A stretch of 64,000 nucleotides of DNA. It comes from Pelobates cultripes. Taxonomy: Eukaryota > Chordata > Amphibia > Anura > Pelobatidae. The stretch spans positions 98,739,265 through 98,803,264 of the forward strand of contig OW240913.1 of NCBI GenBank assembly GCA_933207985.1, in the 5' to 3' direction. Of this stretch, positions 45,485-57,565 are shown one piece after another. A program made the position numbers and the translations under genes. Position 1 is the stretch's first letter; the number at the start of each line of letters is the position of its first letter. The notes below the pieces were generated by a model. That model was not told where the DNA came from, searched no databases, and was given only the letters and a program-made list of their open reading frames with translations.

Positions 45485-46640
45485 ATACCCAGAACAAATA
45501 TAGCCCCTCTGAGATCAAGTGTTGTGAAAATGTGGATCCCTTTATCTGATCAAATAATTCAGTTATAAGGGGAAAAAGATAGACATTACGAATAGTAATG
45601 CGGTTCAAACCCCTATAGTCAATACATAGGTCTCAAATCCCTTTTTTCAATACAAAAAGATTTTTGCCCCAGCTGGAGACAAGGGTCTTTTGATGAAATC
45701 CTTATTCAGTGACTCCCTAATATATTCCTCCATTACCATATTCTCATTTTCTGGGAATGAATAGACTCTACCTTTAGGTGGCATGGTAGAAAAAATTACT
45801 GTAGCACATAGACGATGTGGAGGTAGTTTATCAACCTCTTTTTTTTTAAGTACTTCCCTACTGTGGAGGTATGGAAGTGAACAAATGAGCTGCTGTAGAC
45901 AAATTATAGCATGTACAGGATGTACCGGCATAAGGCATTTCTTTTGACACCCTTTTCCCCATGAAACGATCTCTGATATATCTCAATCTAAAACCGGGTT
46001 ATATTTAACAAACCAATGGAAACCCAAGACAATAGGACAAGAAGGGGAAGAAATAATTAGAATTTATTTTTTTTCCTTGTGTAATGTTCCTTTGGACATA
46101 GGTAATACCTGTCTCTCATGAGTGATTTGTGGTGTAAATAATGGTCAACCATTTAAGGCCTCAACAGAAAAGGGTGGTGTATGTTGGATAAGAGGCAAGA
46201 CAGAAGAATACACAAAATCATGATCTACAAAGTTTTGGTGGTTTTAGTGGTCTTGGTGACAGATAATATGAGTATATTAGTTGATATGTTAGGACAAAGT
46301 CATTACAGACAAGCCTTGTCCCCAGTTTGGCCTTAGATATAGGAGTTTTGCAAATGGCTAGGACAATCTTTACTCAAATGTCCATAGTATAAACATAACT
46401 CCTCTTTTCTCCTATAATTTTTATCAGCCTCAGTCAATGTAGTAGCATTCAATTCAACATGTGTGTCAACCTGGATTAAGAATTCACAACACTCCACTGT
46501 AATGCTGGGTACTGGAACAGAGGCTACAGCAGTAGCTCTGGCGGCAAACAAGCTGTTTATTAAGGCCTGGGCAAATTGATCCATACTGTGATTAAAATTA
46601 TTCATCCTTGCAACTTGTATAGCTACTTGTTGTAGTACAA
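45485..46640 (-). pseudogene. Ty3/gypsy remnant: gag zinc knuckle, protease region, start of RT
   Basis: Read leftward, a gag end occupies 46333-46605 with RRKEELCLYYGHLSKDC (46363-46415), a CCHC knuckle that has lost its second Cys. A worn middle part follows. Then comes the RT N-terminus at 45647-45931 with DKLPPHRL, PPKGRVYSFPENE and SPAGAKIF. Further RT blocks read on in shifted frames to about 45490 (ITELFDQIKGSTF and a GLYLF relic of the first catalytic block). The order gag, PR, RT is that of Ty3/gypsy. It ends before the RT YxDD. It covers the half of the element that is missing at 12975-14811. Confidence 0.82.
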
Positions 46641-46654
46641 ATTGAAGTAAAAAG

Positions 46655-47560
46655 CAAATAGATGCAGCGCTGACTCCAAAAATGGCAGCAAACTCTGGTA
46701 TTTGGATACCCTAACAATCCAAAGACATATAGTGAAAAGAAAGAAAACAGGCTGCGCCAAATAACTAGACAGTACTGGTATCGCTAAGGAATACAGTTGG
46801 ATGCAAGTAGTAGTAACTGGAATCTATAATTACAAAGAATGTCCTCGTAAAACAATAAAAAAGTCCTTGATAACGGTGGTAGCTGTAGTAGGTAGTTCAA
46901 TGTATTTCACCAATTAAGATAGGTTCTAAGATATAAAACGACAATAAATAACAGAGAGAACGAACATTAATGTGATATTGTTTATAACCAGTGCATAAAC
47001 AATATTTTTTTATAAAAATACACTCACAAACAATGAGCCGTCTGTTGGCTCGATTGTATCTGCTTCTGACAATATAATCCTTGTCACAGGATATTAGGTG
47101 AAGAATCACAAAAGGAGATCTGTAGGGACACTGGTCTTTACAGCATACTCATCTGACATGGAATACATAAAAAGGGGATCCAATAGTGTAACTCACTAAA
47201 CAAACCCAGTGTGTATATAATAAGAGAATAAAATGCACTCACAATCAATAACTTCCAATTCAACTCTTAGTAAGATCTTAAAACAGCATATAGCTTGTAA
47301 AGGATGTTTCTCTGTATTTATTTTAGTAAAAATAAGGAGAATAGTGCTCTCTGTTTGTATTGGAAAATACAATTTGTAAGTAAAAGTAAATTTTACTCAC
47401 ATTTAAAGGAGCATATACGTGCTTGTTGGAATCAACGTGGGTGGTACAATCACCACCTGGAATATATAAGTAGATAAAATGCAGCGCTGTCAGCAGGTAT
47501 TTTCCAAAAATGATAAAAATAATCAGATAAAATGAAATAAAAAGCGGTACCAAAAATAAA
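46655..47560. mobile_element. Penelope/retrozyme-like repeat debris with hairpin modules
   Basis: The heptamer ACTCACA occurs at 47022-47028, 47237-47243 and 47395-47401. The first is followed by hairpin GAGCC/GGCTC (47035-47051), the third by AGCA/TGCT. AATGCAGCGCTG-like sequence occurs near both ends (46665 and 47477). The same heptamer-hairpin arrangement is found at 52439-52650. There is no coding part. Confidence 0.45.
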
Positions 47561-47563
47561 TAA

Positions 47564-47927
47564 ATGTACACTCCAGGCACCCAGACCACTTCTGCCCATT
47601 GGGGTGGTCTGGTTGCCAACTCCCACTACCCTTAACCCTGCAATTGTAATTATTGCAGTTTTTATAAACTGCAATAATTACCTTGCAGGGTTAACTCCTA
47701 CTCTAGTCGCCGGCGGACGTGATCAGTCTCCCCCGCCGGCTGACGTGGTGATGGGGAGGAGCGTGGGCGGACCAAGAAGCAGCGGCGAGGGACATCGTTG
47801 CTGCCTCTGGTAAGTCACTGAAGGAATTTTGACCCCTTCAGCAACATGGGATGGGAGGTGGGAGGGAGAGGGGACCTTCAGTGCCAGGAAAACGGATTGT
47901 TTTCCTGACACTGGAGAGTCCCTTTAA
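47564..47927. mobile_element. T2-type MITE, GC-rich interior
   Basis: The left end ACACTCCAGGCACCCAGACC matches 32440-32457. The right end GAGAGTCCCTTTAA (TTAA at 47924-47927) is a TTAAAGGGACTCTC terminus in reverse. Internal hairpins are visible, for example the TGCAATTGTAATTATTGCAG/CTGCAATAATTACCTTGCA pair around 47638-47690. The left TTAA is lost. Confidence 0.65.
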
Positions 47928-48002
47928 ATCCATTGAATGGTAAAATCCATCTCACTCTTTTAAAATTTGTTTTATATTTTAACTCCCAGCAATAATAGCT
48001 AT

Positions 48003-48175
48003 AATATTCATTATTATTATTTCTAAAGCGCCAGCAAATTCCATATTGCTGTACAATGGGTGGACTAACAGTCACGTATTTGTAACCAGACGAGTTGGAT
48101 GCACAGGAACAGAGGGATTGAGGGCCCTGCTCAATGAGTGTACATGCTTAAGGAAGTGGAGTCTAGTGACATAAA
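48003..48175 (+). repeat. SINE-like interspersed repeat
   Basis: ATTATTATTATTATTTCTAAAGCGCCAGCA is followed by GCTGTACAATGGG and, further on, GAGGGCCCTGCTCAATGAG. The start matches the truncated copy at 35123. Confidence 0.55.
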
Positions 48176-48559
48176 AGGTAAGGTTAGGATAGAAAACTAA
48201 GTTGCTAGAAAAGTATTCACTGAGGGTTTCGTAGATTATTTTTACACTTGCAGGAGGGGAAGCAGGGTGCGGGGAGTGAAAACTGTTAACAGTTTAATTG
48301 ATAAGCCTTCCAGAATACGTTCATCGGGCTAATATCTAAACGAACCCTAAAAGGTAACCTGCATGTACTCTTAAATCATTATGTCTGTTTAAAAAAAACA
48401 AGAGGCTCTTGGCAATTTTGAAATCAATCTTATTGCAGCAGCGAGATCCATTGAAAAGAGCAGGGATTTGTTCAACTAATTTGTGTTAGCATCCAGGTAT
48501 TAATGAATACAGTGAACCTCAGAACAATTGTAACAGCCAAATGCAGAAAAAGTGAGCCA

Positions 48560-49870
48560 AATGAAATCGATTTTTATTTTTATTTTTGCAGTGCATAGGT
48601 GTACAAGCAGGCTTAAGGTGCCCCGACAGCATTCCACATACTAATCAGCATATATAACATTAGGACACATATTTGGGAACATGCACAATTTTGTAAATCA
48701 TAGCACGTTAGGCGTTCATGTCTCAGGTCATATCAGGACCATATAAACTCTAGTAGCACTGCGGAGAAATTTGCAGAATATCACTTACCTCAGACTATAG
48801 AACAGGTCATATAGCACAATACCACTGCAATGTGTAATAGCTTAATATCAAAAAAGGAACTGATAATATAAAAACATAAGTAAACATTTCACTAAGTGAA
48901 TGACCAAGGCATTAATTAGTAACTCTGCTGCTTTTTAACATGTGGCAGAAGGTTTATGTAGCAGTCCCGCTTCAGGATCAGCCAACTCCCTTCTATGTCA
49001 GAATGGTTATTACATCCACCAAGATTTCTTTACAGGATCGGGGACCTCTCCAGCCCCAGGTTAGTTTGAGGGCCGGTATCCATTTACCACATATTTGGGT
49101 ACTGCAGCAGTCCAAGTCTATTCCCTGCATAGGGTGGTTGGAGGATGGAGATGGTGTTCGCCGTGTGTCACGGGTAATCTTCCTTCCTTGTGGGCGATGT
49201 GAGGCAGGTAAGCCCCTCGTGGCTCTCAGCCTGGGAAGGCTTGCGGTAGGTCTTGCGGGTTGAATGGCTGGGATACAGCCTTGAGTAGGCTCCTTCGCCG
49301 CCTGTTGCTTGGTTCTCCTGTCTCCTTTGTGCTTTATTACCTCGGTGGTTAAGAAGCGGTGTTTCACCCGTAGCCAGAAACGCTGAAAGATGGCATCCTG
49401 CCTCCTAAAGGAATCTGCCATGCTATTGCGGGTGGCTTTCTGCTTTGAACTCTCCGCATGTAGCTGCGATGGAGAGGCGTCCGCCATTTTGCAGCTTTAG
49501 GGGTTCCTGCACTGCGACCTTGTCGGAGTGGTAAGTGCGTTATTAGTCACTCAGGTAAACTCTGAGGGGACCGGGATGACCCCCACCGGTCCAGGGGGAA
49601 GTAGGAACGCCGCGGCGACAAGTCCTGGGTTAAAGCACGGGGGGATCGGCTACTTCCCGTCAGCCCCATCCCTGGTAGGCCACAGCAGAGCTCCTGGGCT
49701 CACTGTGTAGTTGAATGCTAGCATAAGTTATCGACCAGCTAGCCGGGGTCCCTTGACCATCAGTGTTCGGGATGATTTGCGTGAAAGCCCCAAAGTCGGG
49801 TGTAATACCCCAAATTCAGGCATTATGTCAGGAACTAAGGCTCTCCATGTCTGGTCAACTCCGTCCCCCA
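48560..49870 (-). mobile_element. GC-rich retroelement-like block with an L1-type ORF1-like start
   Basis: The left end is T-rich (TTTTTATTTTTATTTTTGCAG), like a reversed poly-A tail. GC content then rises from 49000 to 49700. A 164-codon open frame on the minus strand (49487-48993) starts MADASPSQLHAES and has a basic middle, reminiscent of frog L1-type ORF1 starts, but no RRM or coiled coil follows. It resembles 40990-42790 in layout. Confidence 0.35.
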
Positions 49871-50690
49871 TTAAATAGACCTTTGCATCATATGTTTAAA
49901 AGATTTAACAATATTCAAAAATATCTGTTATCAAGCAGTTAGGAAAGCATCTGCTAAAATTAAAGCAAATAATAATTTATTACAAGATAATGTTACTGTG
50001 CAACCAAAACAAGCCTGTATGACAAATTATGTAAGTATGAAAGCATGAAATGTTTCAATAGCTGCAACTTTTTCCAACTTTAAATATCCCACTACTATTA
50101 AATGTGTAATGATAACTTTGGTATTTTTTTGGGGGAGGGGTGGATCCATTTACATTATAACTTGTTTTCTGCTTGTAAAAACATTAAATAAATTCTGACT
50201 TGATGAAAAGTTAGCTTTAATTACATTAATCGAAAGTTCATTGATGTATTTCATCTTATTAATGAGTTGCGCATTGAGCCAAAAGACTCTGATTTAAATC
50301 AAAATTAGCAGGAGGTGACAGTCCCAGCTTCAGATTTCTTAGGATTTCTGGGAAGACTTTAACCTCCAGCTGATATCATATCCCAGAATAGTTCTGCTGA
50401 AAAAAAACAGAAACATGGTTAGCAGAATTATAAAGAGCATACAAGATATGTTCTTTTTCAAATATTGAAAGCACTAGGTCCCACGTAGGCAGTTATATAT
50501 AGTGAAAGATGCCAGGGTAAGCATCACCTTAGGCAGATAGGTCATGCATATGTATAACTGATTGCTTATCAGAACATAAACATGATACTTTTTATATTGC
50601 ACACAGAATCCAGTGTAGGATTGGCTATTACAAGTAAAACCCAAGGATGCCTGTAGTTGAATGCTGGGTATATCTTTGTCACCAGGCATG
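49871..50690. other. AT-rich DNA, no recognised gene
   Basis: Nothing recognised. Confidence 0.45.
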
Positions 50691-51660
50691 TTGGGGTGTA
50701 TGACACTGGCACCAATAACAATTTTATTGAGCTGACAACCTAAAATGGGTTGATTAACCCAGAGGAGAAAAGGGGCAATATAACTTTAAGGACAAGTAAA
50801 CAAATTACTCACAGAAACAGCAAAAAACAGCAATAAAGGAGATAAGAAGCAGGAATGTTTAAGGAAAGAGCAAGGAGCCGTCCGACCGCCACTGCAGCTT
50901 TAACCCAACTCAGAGGTCCGGCCGTTGGGGGTGGAGCTGCGTGCCGAACGCGGGAAGGCAAGAAAATGGCCGCCGCGAGCGGTAGTGAGGAGAGCACAGA
51001 AGATTAACTGGGTAAGCTGTGCTCACGGCGAATGTGTAATCACTTAGAACATGTACACATTCATGCACCGCGAGCAGGGAGCCGGCATCTGAGCTCTGTG
51101 AGCTCTGTGGGTGGTGGCCGTTCACGGCGCAAGTGAATAAAAAGGGAGCGAAGCGCCGGATGCGGCTCCAGCCAACGTCCCCGAGCCCACTTGCAAATTA
51201 GGCTCTGGGGGACAAGCTGGACCGGGGAACGTTAAAGGCAAAGAACAAGCATATAGTAGAAAGGTTATAAAGGAACAAAACCATCATAATATAAAATATC
51301 AATAAATGAATCAGCAATATAGTAATACATTAATCAATTAATCAATTAATAAATTAATTAAAGTTATCAAAGAGATAATAATAATCCCACAGTTAAGGAG
51401 CCTGAGGGATCAGATATACTTAACTGAGGGAGCAGCAAAGAAAGAGGAGCAGGATTGGTTGACAGAGCCTATTATGCTGGAGAAGTGGAACCTGATTGGC
51501 TGTTCCTGTTACTGGGAAGAATACACCTGAGACTGTTAATGTTATTATTGGTTATGTTTATAAAGGTTTTTTTTTTCTTTGCTGCTGAGAGAAATAAAGA
51601 AAGAGTGCAGCATAATAGGAGCCTCCGTGTCTTAATAAAATCTGGAACATGTAGCAATCT
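50691..51660 (+). mobile_element. Possible LTR region with promoter and polyadenylation signals
   Basis: A CpG-rich stretch (50860-51240) is followed by inverted CCAAT motifs (about 51452 and 51493), a TTTATAAAGG box near 51558 and AATAAA signals near 51591 and 51636, in plus-strand promoter order. No TG/CA ends with duplication could be fixed. It could equally be another unassigned repeat. Confidence 0.3.
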
Positions 51661-52021
51661 GAGTCCATCATTATGGATTGCAGTATATGTATTTTTATCC
51701 CTTATTTGAGGTACTATTTAAAATTCTTAATATCTTGAAAGTCTGGCAATTCACATGCACTATTCCCTGTAGGTGTGTTTGTGCACTAGCACATTTGTTT
51801 TGCCTGTAACACACAACAGAATTTTGTGTAGCAAACAGGCTCTGGACCAGGCTATGGATGAGTCAGGAGAAAGGCCAGTGCTCTATTGCACTCACTGTGT
51901 GGCTTCTTCAGTCTTGGCCATGTTCCCATGAGATGTTGATATATCTCACAGGAGCATGAGTGAAAATCACAGACACGCATGGATTGTGTAAAGAAGTTTG
52001 GATGTATCTTGTAATATATGA

Positions 52022-52089
52022 GGATGTTTTCAATATTCACATGTTATTCAAGAGTAATTGTGCTGCATATAATGTGTAACTATATACAT
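52022..52089 (+). repeat. 68-bp direct repeat, left copy
   Basis: It aligns without gaps to 52902-52969 with about six mismatches (roughly 9% divergence). The two copies bracket the insertion 52090-52901. Confidence 0.9.
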
Positions 52090-52901
52090 AAAGAATACAG
52101 CAGGAATTCAACGCTAATCAACACACAATATATGCAGAATGGGCAGCAACCCAAGCGAAGGAAACCCCTGAAGTCCTTCAATGGATCAAATACAACACAA
52201 AAAAGATGGAGTAGGGCTGCGCCAATACGAATAAAATAGTCTTAGAAAGGGTAGGAGGGCACGCTAGAATAGCAGTAGATAATCAGGGAAACTTGATACG
52301 ACATATTTTCTTCAATGTGAGTGGATACATCTCAGGGTGTTAGTTTTTATATATATATGTGAAACAGAGAAGAGGCAGGAAGCAACTGATGCAGTATATC
52401 TAGAGTACAAAAGTGCAGTAAGTAACAAGAGGTAGAGAACTCACATTTAAAAGAGCTATGTCCAGCTCTAGTGTAAAGAGCATACAGCAGTATAATCCCC
52501 GTTTATGGGATATGTGAAGATGTATCCGTCAGCACCGCCTGGTAATCCAAAGGGAAAATAAAAGGCAACAATAATGCTCTCAATTGTGATAAAACAGAGT
52601 ATAAAAGAGCGATAAGAGTAATACTCACAAGTGTAGAGCAGACTGCTCTATTGGTGGTATAATCCCTACCTTGTATTTCTTTTGATTAGTAGTAAAAAGC
52701 CAAGTAGCAAAGAAAATATATTATCAAATATATTTTAAAAGGGTAAATACAATTTAAAGGAAATTGTCACAAACCAGGTCTATTTGTCCAAAAGAATTCC
52801 TTTATTCAGTAGTAAAAGTAAATATAAAACATTCAAACACGCGTTTCGCCGATGTGGCTTTCTCAAAATGGGATAAAACCTGTTTTATGTTTTTAACATG
52901 T
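52090..52901 (-). mobile_element. Penelope/retrozyme-like insertion with ribozyme-like motif
   Basis: The 812-bp segment between the 68-bp repeats has ACTCACA plus hairpins AGAGCT/AGCTCT (52439-52469) and AGAGCA/TGCTCT (52623-52649). Near its right end the minus strand carries GAGAAAGCC...GGCGAAACGCG (52837-52867). That resembles the CTGACGAAGG...CCGAAACGCGCG fold of the big Penelope-like element but has lost the CUGANGA core. There is no ORF. It is a non-autonomous or truncated relative. Confidence 0.5.
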
Positions 52902-52969
52902 GAATGTTTTCAATATTCACATGCTATGCAAGAGTAATTGTGTTGCATTTAATGAGTAACTATATACAT
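52902..52969 (+). repeat. 68-bp direct repeat, right copy
   Basis: Partner of 52022-52089, probably a long target-site duplication. Confidence 0.9.
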
Positions 52970-54537
52970 GTTATAGTATAAATGGGTAATTTGATTCCTG
53001 GTAAATGTCTGTTTATATATTTTTTAAATCACATTATAGTCACTGTATTGCACATTATTGGTGGCTCTTGCAGACACTTGCATTATTACTATAACCCTAT
53101 GTCAAGGCATGTCTCAAAGCTAGATGCTGTTTTTTTTTTTTTTTATATATTTCTTTTATTATGCCCTGTTTTTGAGTAATAAACTTGAAATACGTTATAC
53201 CAAGATGGTTGCAACGTGATACTACAGAGAGGGAGTGCAGTTGGCATATATAATACAGTCTGATTAGTCACGAGAGAGAGAAAGACAAGATTATTTTAAA
53301 CAATTCTAGGTTTACATTTGAACAATCATTCAGAACACACATACTTTTGTAACAGCAAAAAAATTTCTGCACACCCTAGCACTGAATAATAGATAGGACA
53401 AGCACTTTATGTAATTTTTTTAAATCAATTTTGAAACATTTGCTTCAATGTAAAGAGTACCAAATATGTTAATTTAATTTATTTTTTGCAGACATATATA
53501 TAAACAAAGCACTCGTTTGGTTTTTACAAAATATATTTCAACAAGTGTTTGCCAACTTTACATCATTCAGAGTTTAAATTGCTAAAAAATAAAAAGGAAG
53601 AAAATTACACACTTAAACTGTCTCGACCATGGATATTTTTGCAAGACATGATTAATTACATCACTTTTTACAACCCATACAATACTGTTAATTACATTAT
53701 GAATGACATAACTAGGGATGTCACTATGGCATTACCAGTGATAATATTAATAATCTGCAGAATAGACAACAACTTTTCTTAACCACTGTTTACTTACATT
53801 AGTCAACATTTTCACATTCACGCACAGGCACCTGCTTACTATGCCTACCACAACCTACTTTTTACACTCTTATTTCCATTTCCATATACACACACAGTGC
53901 CTTGTCTTCCCTCTCACCCCTTTTATCATATCTTCTCAACTCCTAAACCTCTCAATTATCTTGTCTTTTCCAAATGAGTCTATTTTTATCCTCCTATCCC
54001 CCTCTTCCTCATCACCTCACCTCATCTGTCACACATACATCTTCTCAGTTTGACAACAATTTAAGTGACATTGTAACCGCAGCTGGTTGCCTTATTTACC
54101 ACTATAATGTCTTAAAGCATAGAACTTAGCAGAGCTAACCGTACAGATATCTAAGCCATAATTTTATATAGTCAGTAAGAGATCCTCTATTTAAAATATA
54201 TAATTAATTGAGAATACAATATAAAATAAGGATTGTTTTGGAAGCAATAAAGTTTTGTCTTTTTAGATATTTATTATATAAAAATATAAATATAGACATA
54301 AAATCCATTACAATAATTTATAGCAGAGTTTATTAAACTAGATGCTTGCAAATATCATTAATAGATTAACATACCATCCTGAACATGTCATCATGCCAGC
54401 CACTCTGTCATTTTAAGACGGAACAGGGTCTGTCTCCAAGTCGCTCCTCTCTCTGTGCCTTAGGGTTACCGTAGTTCATATATGAAAAAGTAACTTATTT
54501 TACTTTTATTCACTTTACGACCTCCCTTAACTTGACA
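52970..54537. other. AT-rich DNA, no recognised gene
   Basis: Includes a T tract near 53131-53146. No gene seen. Confidence 0.45.
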
Positions 54538-54895
54538 AAATACAAGGCCATAACTAAAGGGTGTACACGTCTTGGAAAATTCCCTGACATAGGTCAAGAT
54601 GGCATCTTAAAATCTGAACATCTTTATCTACTTAGGGTTACCACAGTATATTATGAACTGAAAGAGTTGTAGCATAGCCTTGAATCTTGTTTATGCATTA
54701 TTGTTATTGTATTTCGTCTGAGACAAAATCGCATAAACATATTATGCACTGAAGGTAAGTAAGAGGTTATTGCTTAAAGAAACATGTATGAAAAACATTA
54801 TGTTCCATTTCTAACACCTTGTCAGTTTGCAATATCTGTTAAAGACAAAGTACACAGTTTGAGAAATACAATATTTGCATTTGCCCATAACACCG
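54538..54895 (+). repeat. Unclassified 350-bp repeat, copy 1
   Basis: It aligns along its whole length with 62407-62755 at roughly 90% identity in the same orientation. Two reading segments stay open in both copies: KYKAITKGC..LGKF, then GQD.ILKSEHLYLLRVT (54544-54672), and MYEKHYVPFLTPCQFAISV (from 54786). This hints at a coding ancestor. The family is unknown to me. Confidence 0.75.
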
Positions 54896-54959
54896 TCTCC
54901 ATTAAACTGTAGGCATTGTAGAGCATTTGTTCCTTAAATTAATAAACCAAAGTTCTCCA

Positions 54960-55340
54960 TCAATCTTTTTAGGTTTTTATGCTCCCAGCATCTTTGATCA
55001 TGTTGTAACGGTAAAACATCCGCAGTGTGATCTTTGCATGTAAAAGTGGTTGATTAAAATGAGCAAAGCTTTTGTCTGGGAAAGAATTGAAAAGAACATC
55101 AGGTTCCACAATAGGATATTCTTGGATGGATTCTGATAGGAATTGTAATCCAAAGTTAAAAGTAGTAATTGTATTTGTAATGCAAAATTGTTAAAGGCCT
55201 GTAGAAGTTCACATTGCTTATATACATTGCTGGAGGTTGTGTTTGTAGAATACCTGTGTATTAGTTGTATAGTATTGGTCCAGTTATCCAAATATTTGGC
55301 TAGAATTGGTTGCAGATATTGAATCAGCATCATCTGTTAT
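54960..55340 (-). pseudogene. Possible unidentified protein remnant
   Basis: An open frame of 111 codons (54998-55333) has ordinary amino-acid composition and an N-x-T cluster. The downstream part reads better in a second frame, as if broken by a frameshift near 55150. I do not recognise the family. It may derive from a retroelement. Chance is possible. Confidence 0.22.
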
Positions 55341-56197
55341 TACCATGGTGATGGTGTTGGTATTTGTCTTTGTCTTTTATCTTTGCTTGTTTGTTTTTTG
55401 TTTTGCTTTTTTCCATGAAACATTTTTACACAGTATATGATGTGTATAGATTGGATACTCTCCGATATTCTTTTACGAAATAAATTAATTGATAGCATTT
55501 TCAAGACATTGTCTTAAGTGACATGGATTCCATTATAGTAAATGTAATGTTGATTCTTGTTATCTCAAGAAGGCCTCTTTTTGCTGGTATTGGAATCTTG
55601 GTAACACCTCTACATCTCACAACATTAGGTGCTGTTGTGCAAAAAATGTACAAGTAAAATCTGTGGAAAAATCTTTAATTTGTTATACTTTATACTATAT
55701 AGTTCATCTTTCTAGTGTTTTGTTTTAGAGATCAACAACCTTGTATATGATTTAGATATATAAGGATAATTTGAAGCAGCAAAGTATTTACTGCCTTTGT
55801 TTACAATGGTATGTCAAATTACGTTCTCTTTAAATATTAAAAATACTCTTTTATTCAAAATCTCTCAATATATTTAAAATAGTTGATCATTTGAAACATG
55901 ACATTATTCATCTTTCTTTGTCCTGTTAGGGAAAAGACAACTGATTCCCTAAGTTCTAATTAGTAAATATAATGACTACAGTTATTAGTGGCTTAACATA
56001 CCAGAAACACCCAAAATTGTCTTAAAACATTTTTTACCAAGATCTGACAGCCATTGTGGAAAGTCACATTCGTGAGATTGGATGCTTAACAATGTGAATC
56101 TTATTTGTATATTTTCCAGTGGCTTTTGGGTGGAGCTTAAGGTGATTTTTAAAAAATTATTATTTCTTACAAATGAGTTAAGAAAGCACTTAGATAC
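55341..56197. other. AT-rich DNA, no recognised gene
   Basis: Nothing recognised. Confidence 0.45.
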
Positions 56198-57560
56198 TGT
56201 GAGGAAATGCCTTTTGTCACTGGATTTTAAGATGACAAGTTGCCTTTTGCCCCGGCTGTTGGAGGAGCCTGAGTGTCAGCCTCCTGCCTCATGACTATGG
56301 CCCTGGGTTGTATGGCACTTTACAAACATTATTTGGGCTAATGGATTTATATTGTGCTGCTGCTGGCCCTTTAAGAACTACATTGTGGTTTATGGACTTG
56401 TATTGGACCATGCTGGCCCTTTAAGAACCGTCTGGGGATATATTGAGACTTTGTGTGACAATGGCCCTTTAAGACTATGTCCCCAGACCTTTAAAATACT
56501 TTGTCTATGGCTTTCTCCCACTTGGTTCAGTACATGGGGCTTACTGAAGCAGGTACCACACAGGCGGACCACCCAGAAGTAGAAGTGTGCAGGCAATTTA
56601 CCTCCTAGGCTGGGAGCCTACTGTAGGTAAATTGCCGACCGATGGGTGGCCGCAGTTCGTGCAAACCAACATGTGGCGGCGGCCATCTTTGTTCATTCGC
56701 ACAAGGTCAGCGGTATGTGTAGCCAAATTCATGGAACTAAAATCGGCTACACATTTCAACGAACACCGCTGACCTGTACCTTCTCCTACACTGAATTTGC
56801 AGCTGCAGAGACTAAGTCCCGTTCGGCAGTTTGAACTCACTGTTATACTAAGCTAAATGCACGAACGGCCCCGTTCGTGCATTCGAATGGGACTTAGTCA
56901 TTTTTCTGTGTAAAATAGAGGTCATAAAGGACTTCCACCTAACTTTTTATGTACTGGAGGAATTTGTATGATTTTTGGTTATGTTTATATTTAAAGTGTG
57001 CTAATTATATGATTTTATGAATATTGGATGTATAGATTTGGAGTTATGAAAGTTGGGTAAAAAGTGTGTTTTAAAATGTATGGATAATTGGGTTACCTCT
57101 CAGGCTAAGGGGAGGAGATGTGTGGGATGTAACCATGGTGTGATTGGGTATTGTGTAATTGTCTGTGGGCGTCTCCCTTGCAGGGGAGAATTGCATAAAA
57201 GCAGTGTGTGTGTCATTAAACGTTCAGATCATCTTGTACCTTCATGAAGTTTAGGCTCATGTTTGGGGGATTGGAGAACTACACTCGGGGGATTGCTATA
57301 ATCACTATACTCACCAGGGTATAATCACTAAGCTCTGCTAACAGCTTGCTCCTGTTCCTGCTCTCTGGAATTCGGAGAGGTCGACCTACTGGAAGCTGGA
57401 CCCTGGTCTTGGGTCCAGAGTGGGTGGAGACGGCGAGACCCCAACCAAGCTGCGGTGGTTCGTGGGGTCTGCAGTGGTTATGGTGTCGGGCAGAATGCTT
57501 GGAGTCCTCGGCATCCGTCAGCGGAAGGTACCCGGTCGGGGTGCCAGCGGTTCCGTTACA
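56198..57560 (+). mobile_element. Solo LTR, copy 3 (TSD GATAC)
   Basis: It runs TGTGAGGAAATGCC...CCGTTACA, flanked by perfect GATAC at 56193-56197 and 57561-57565. U3 has four GGCCCTTTAAGA-type motifs (about 56368, 56413, 56464 and a weak one at 56319). A GCATAAAAG box lies near 57192 and ATTAAA near 57215. It is a close relative of the LTR at 5059. The perfect duplication and clean ends suggest it is one of the younger copies. Confidence 0.88.
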
Positions 57561-57565
57561 GATAC

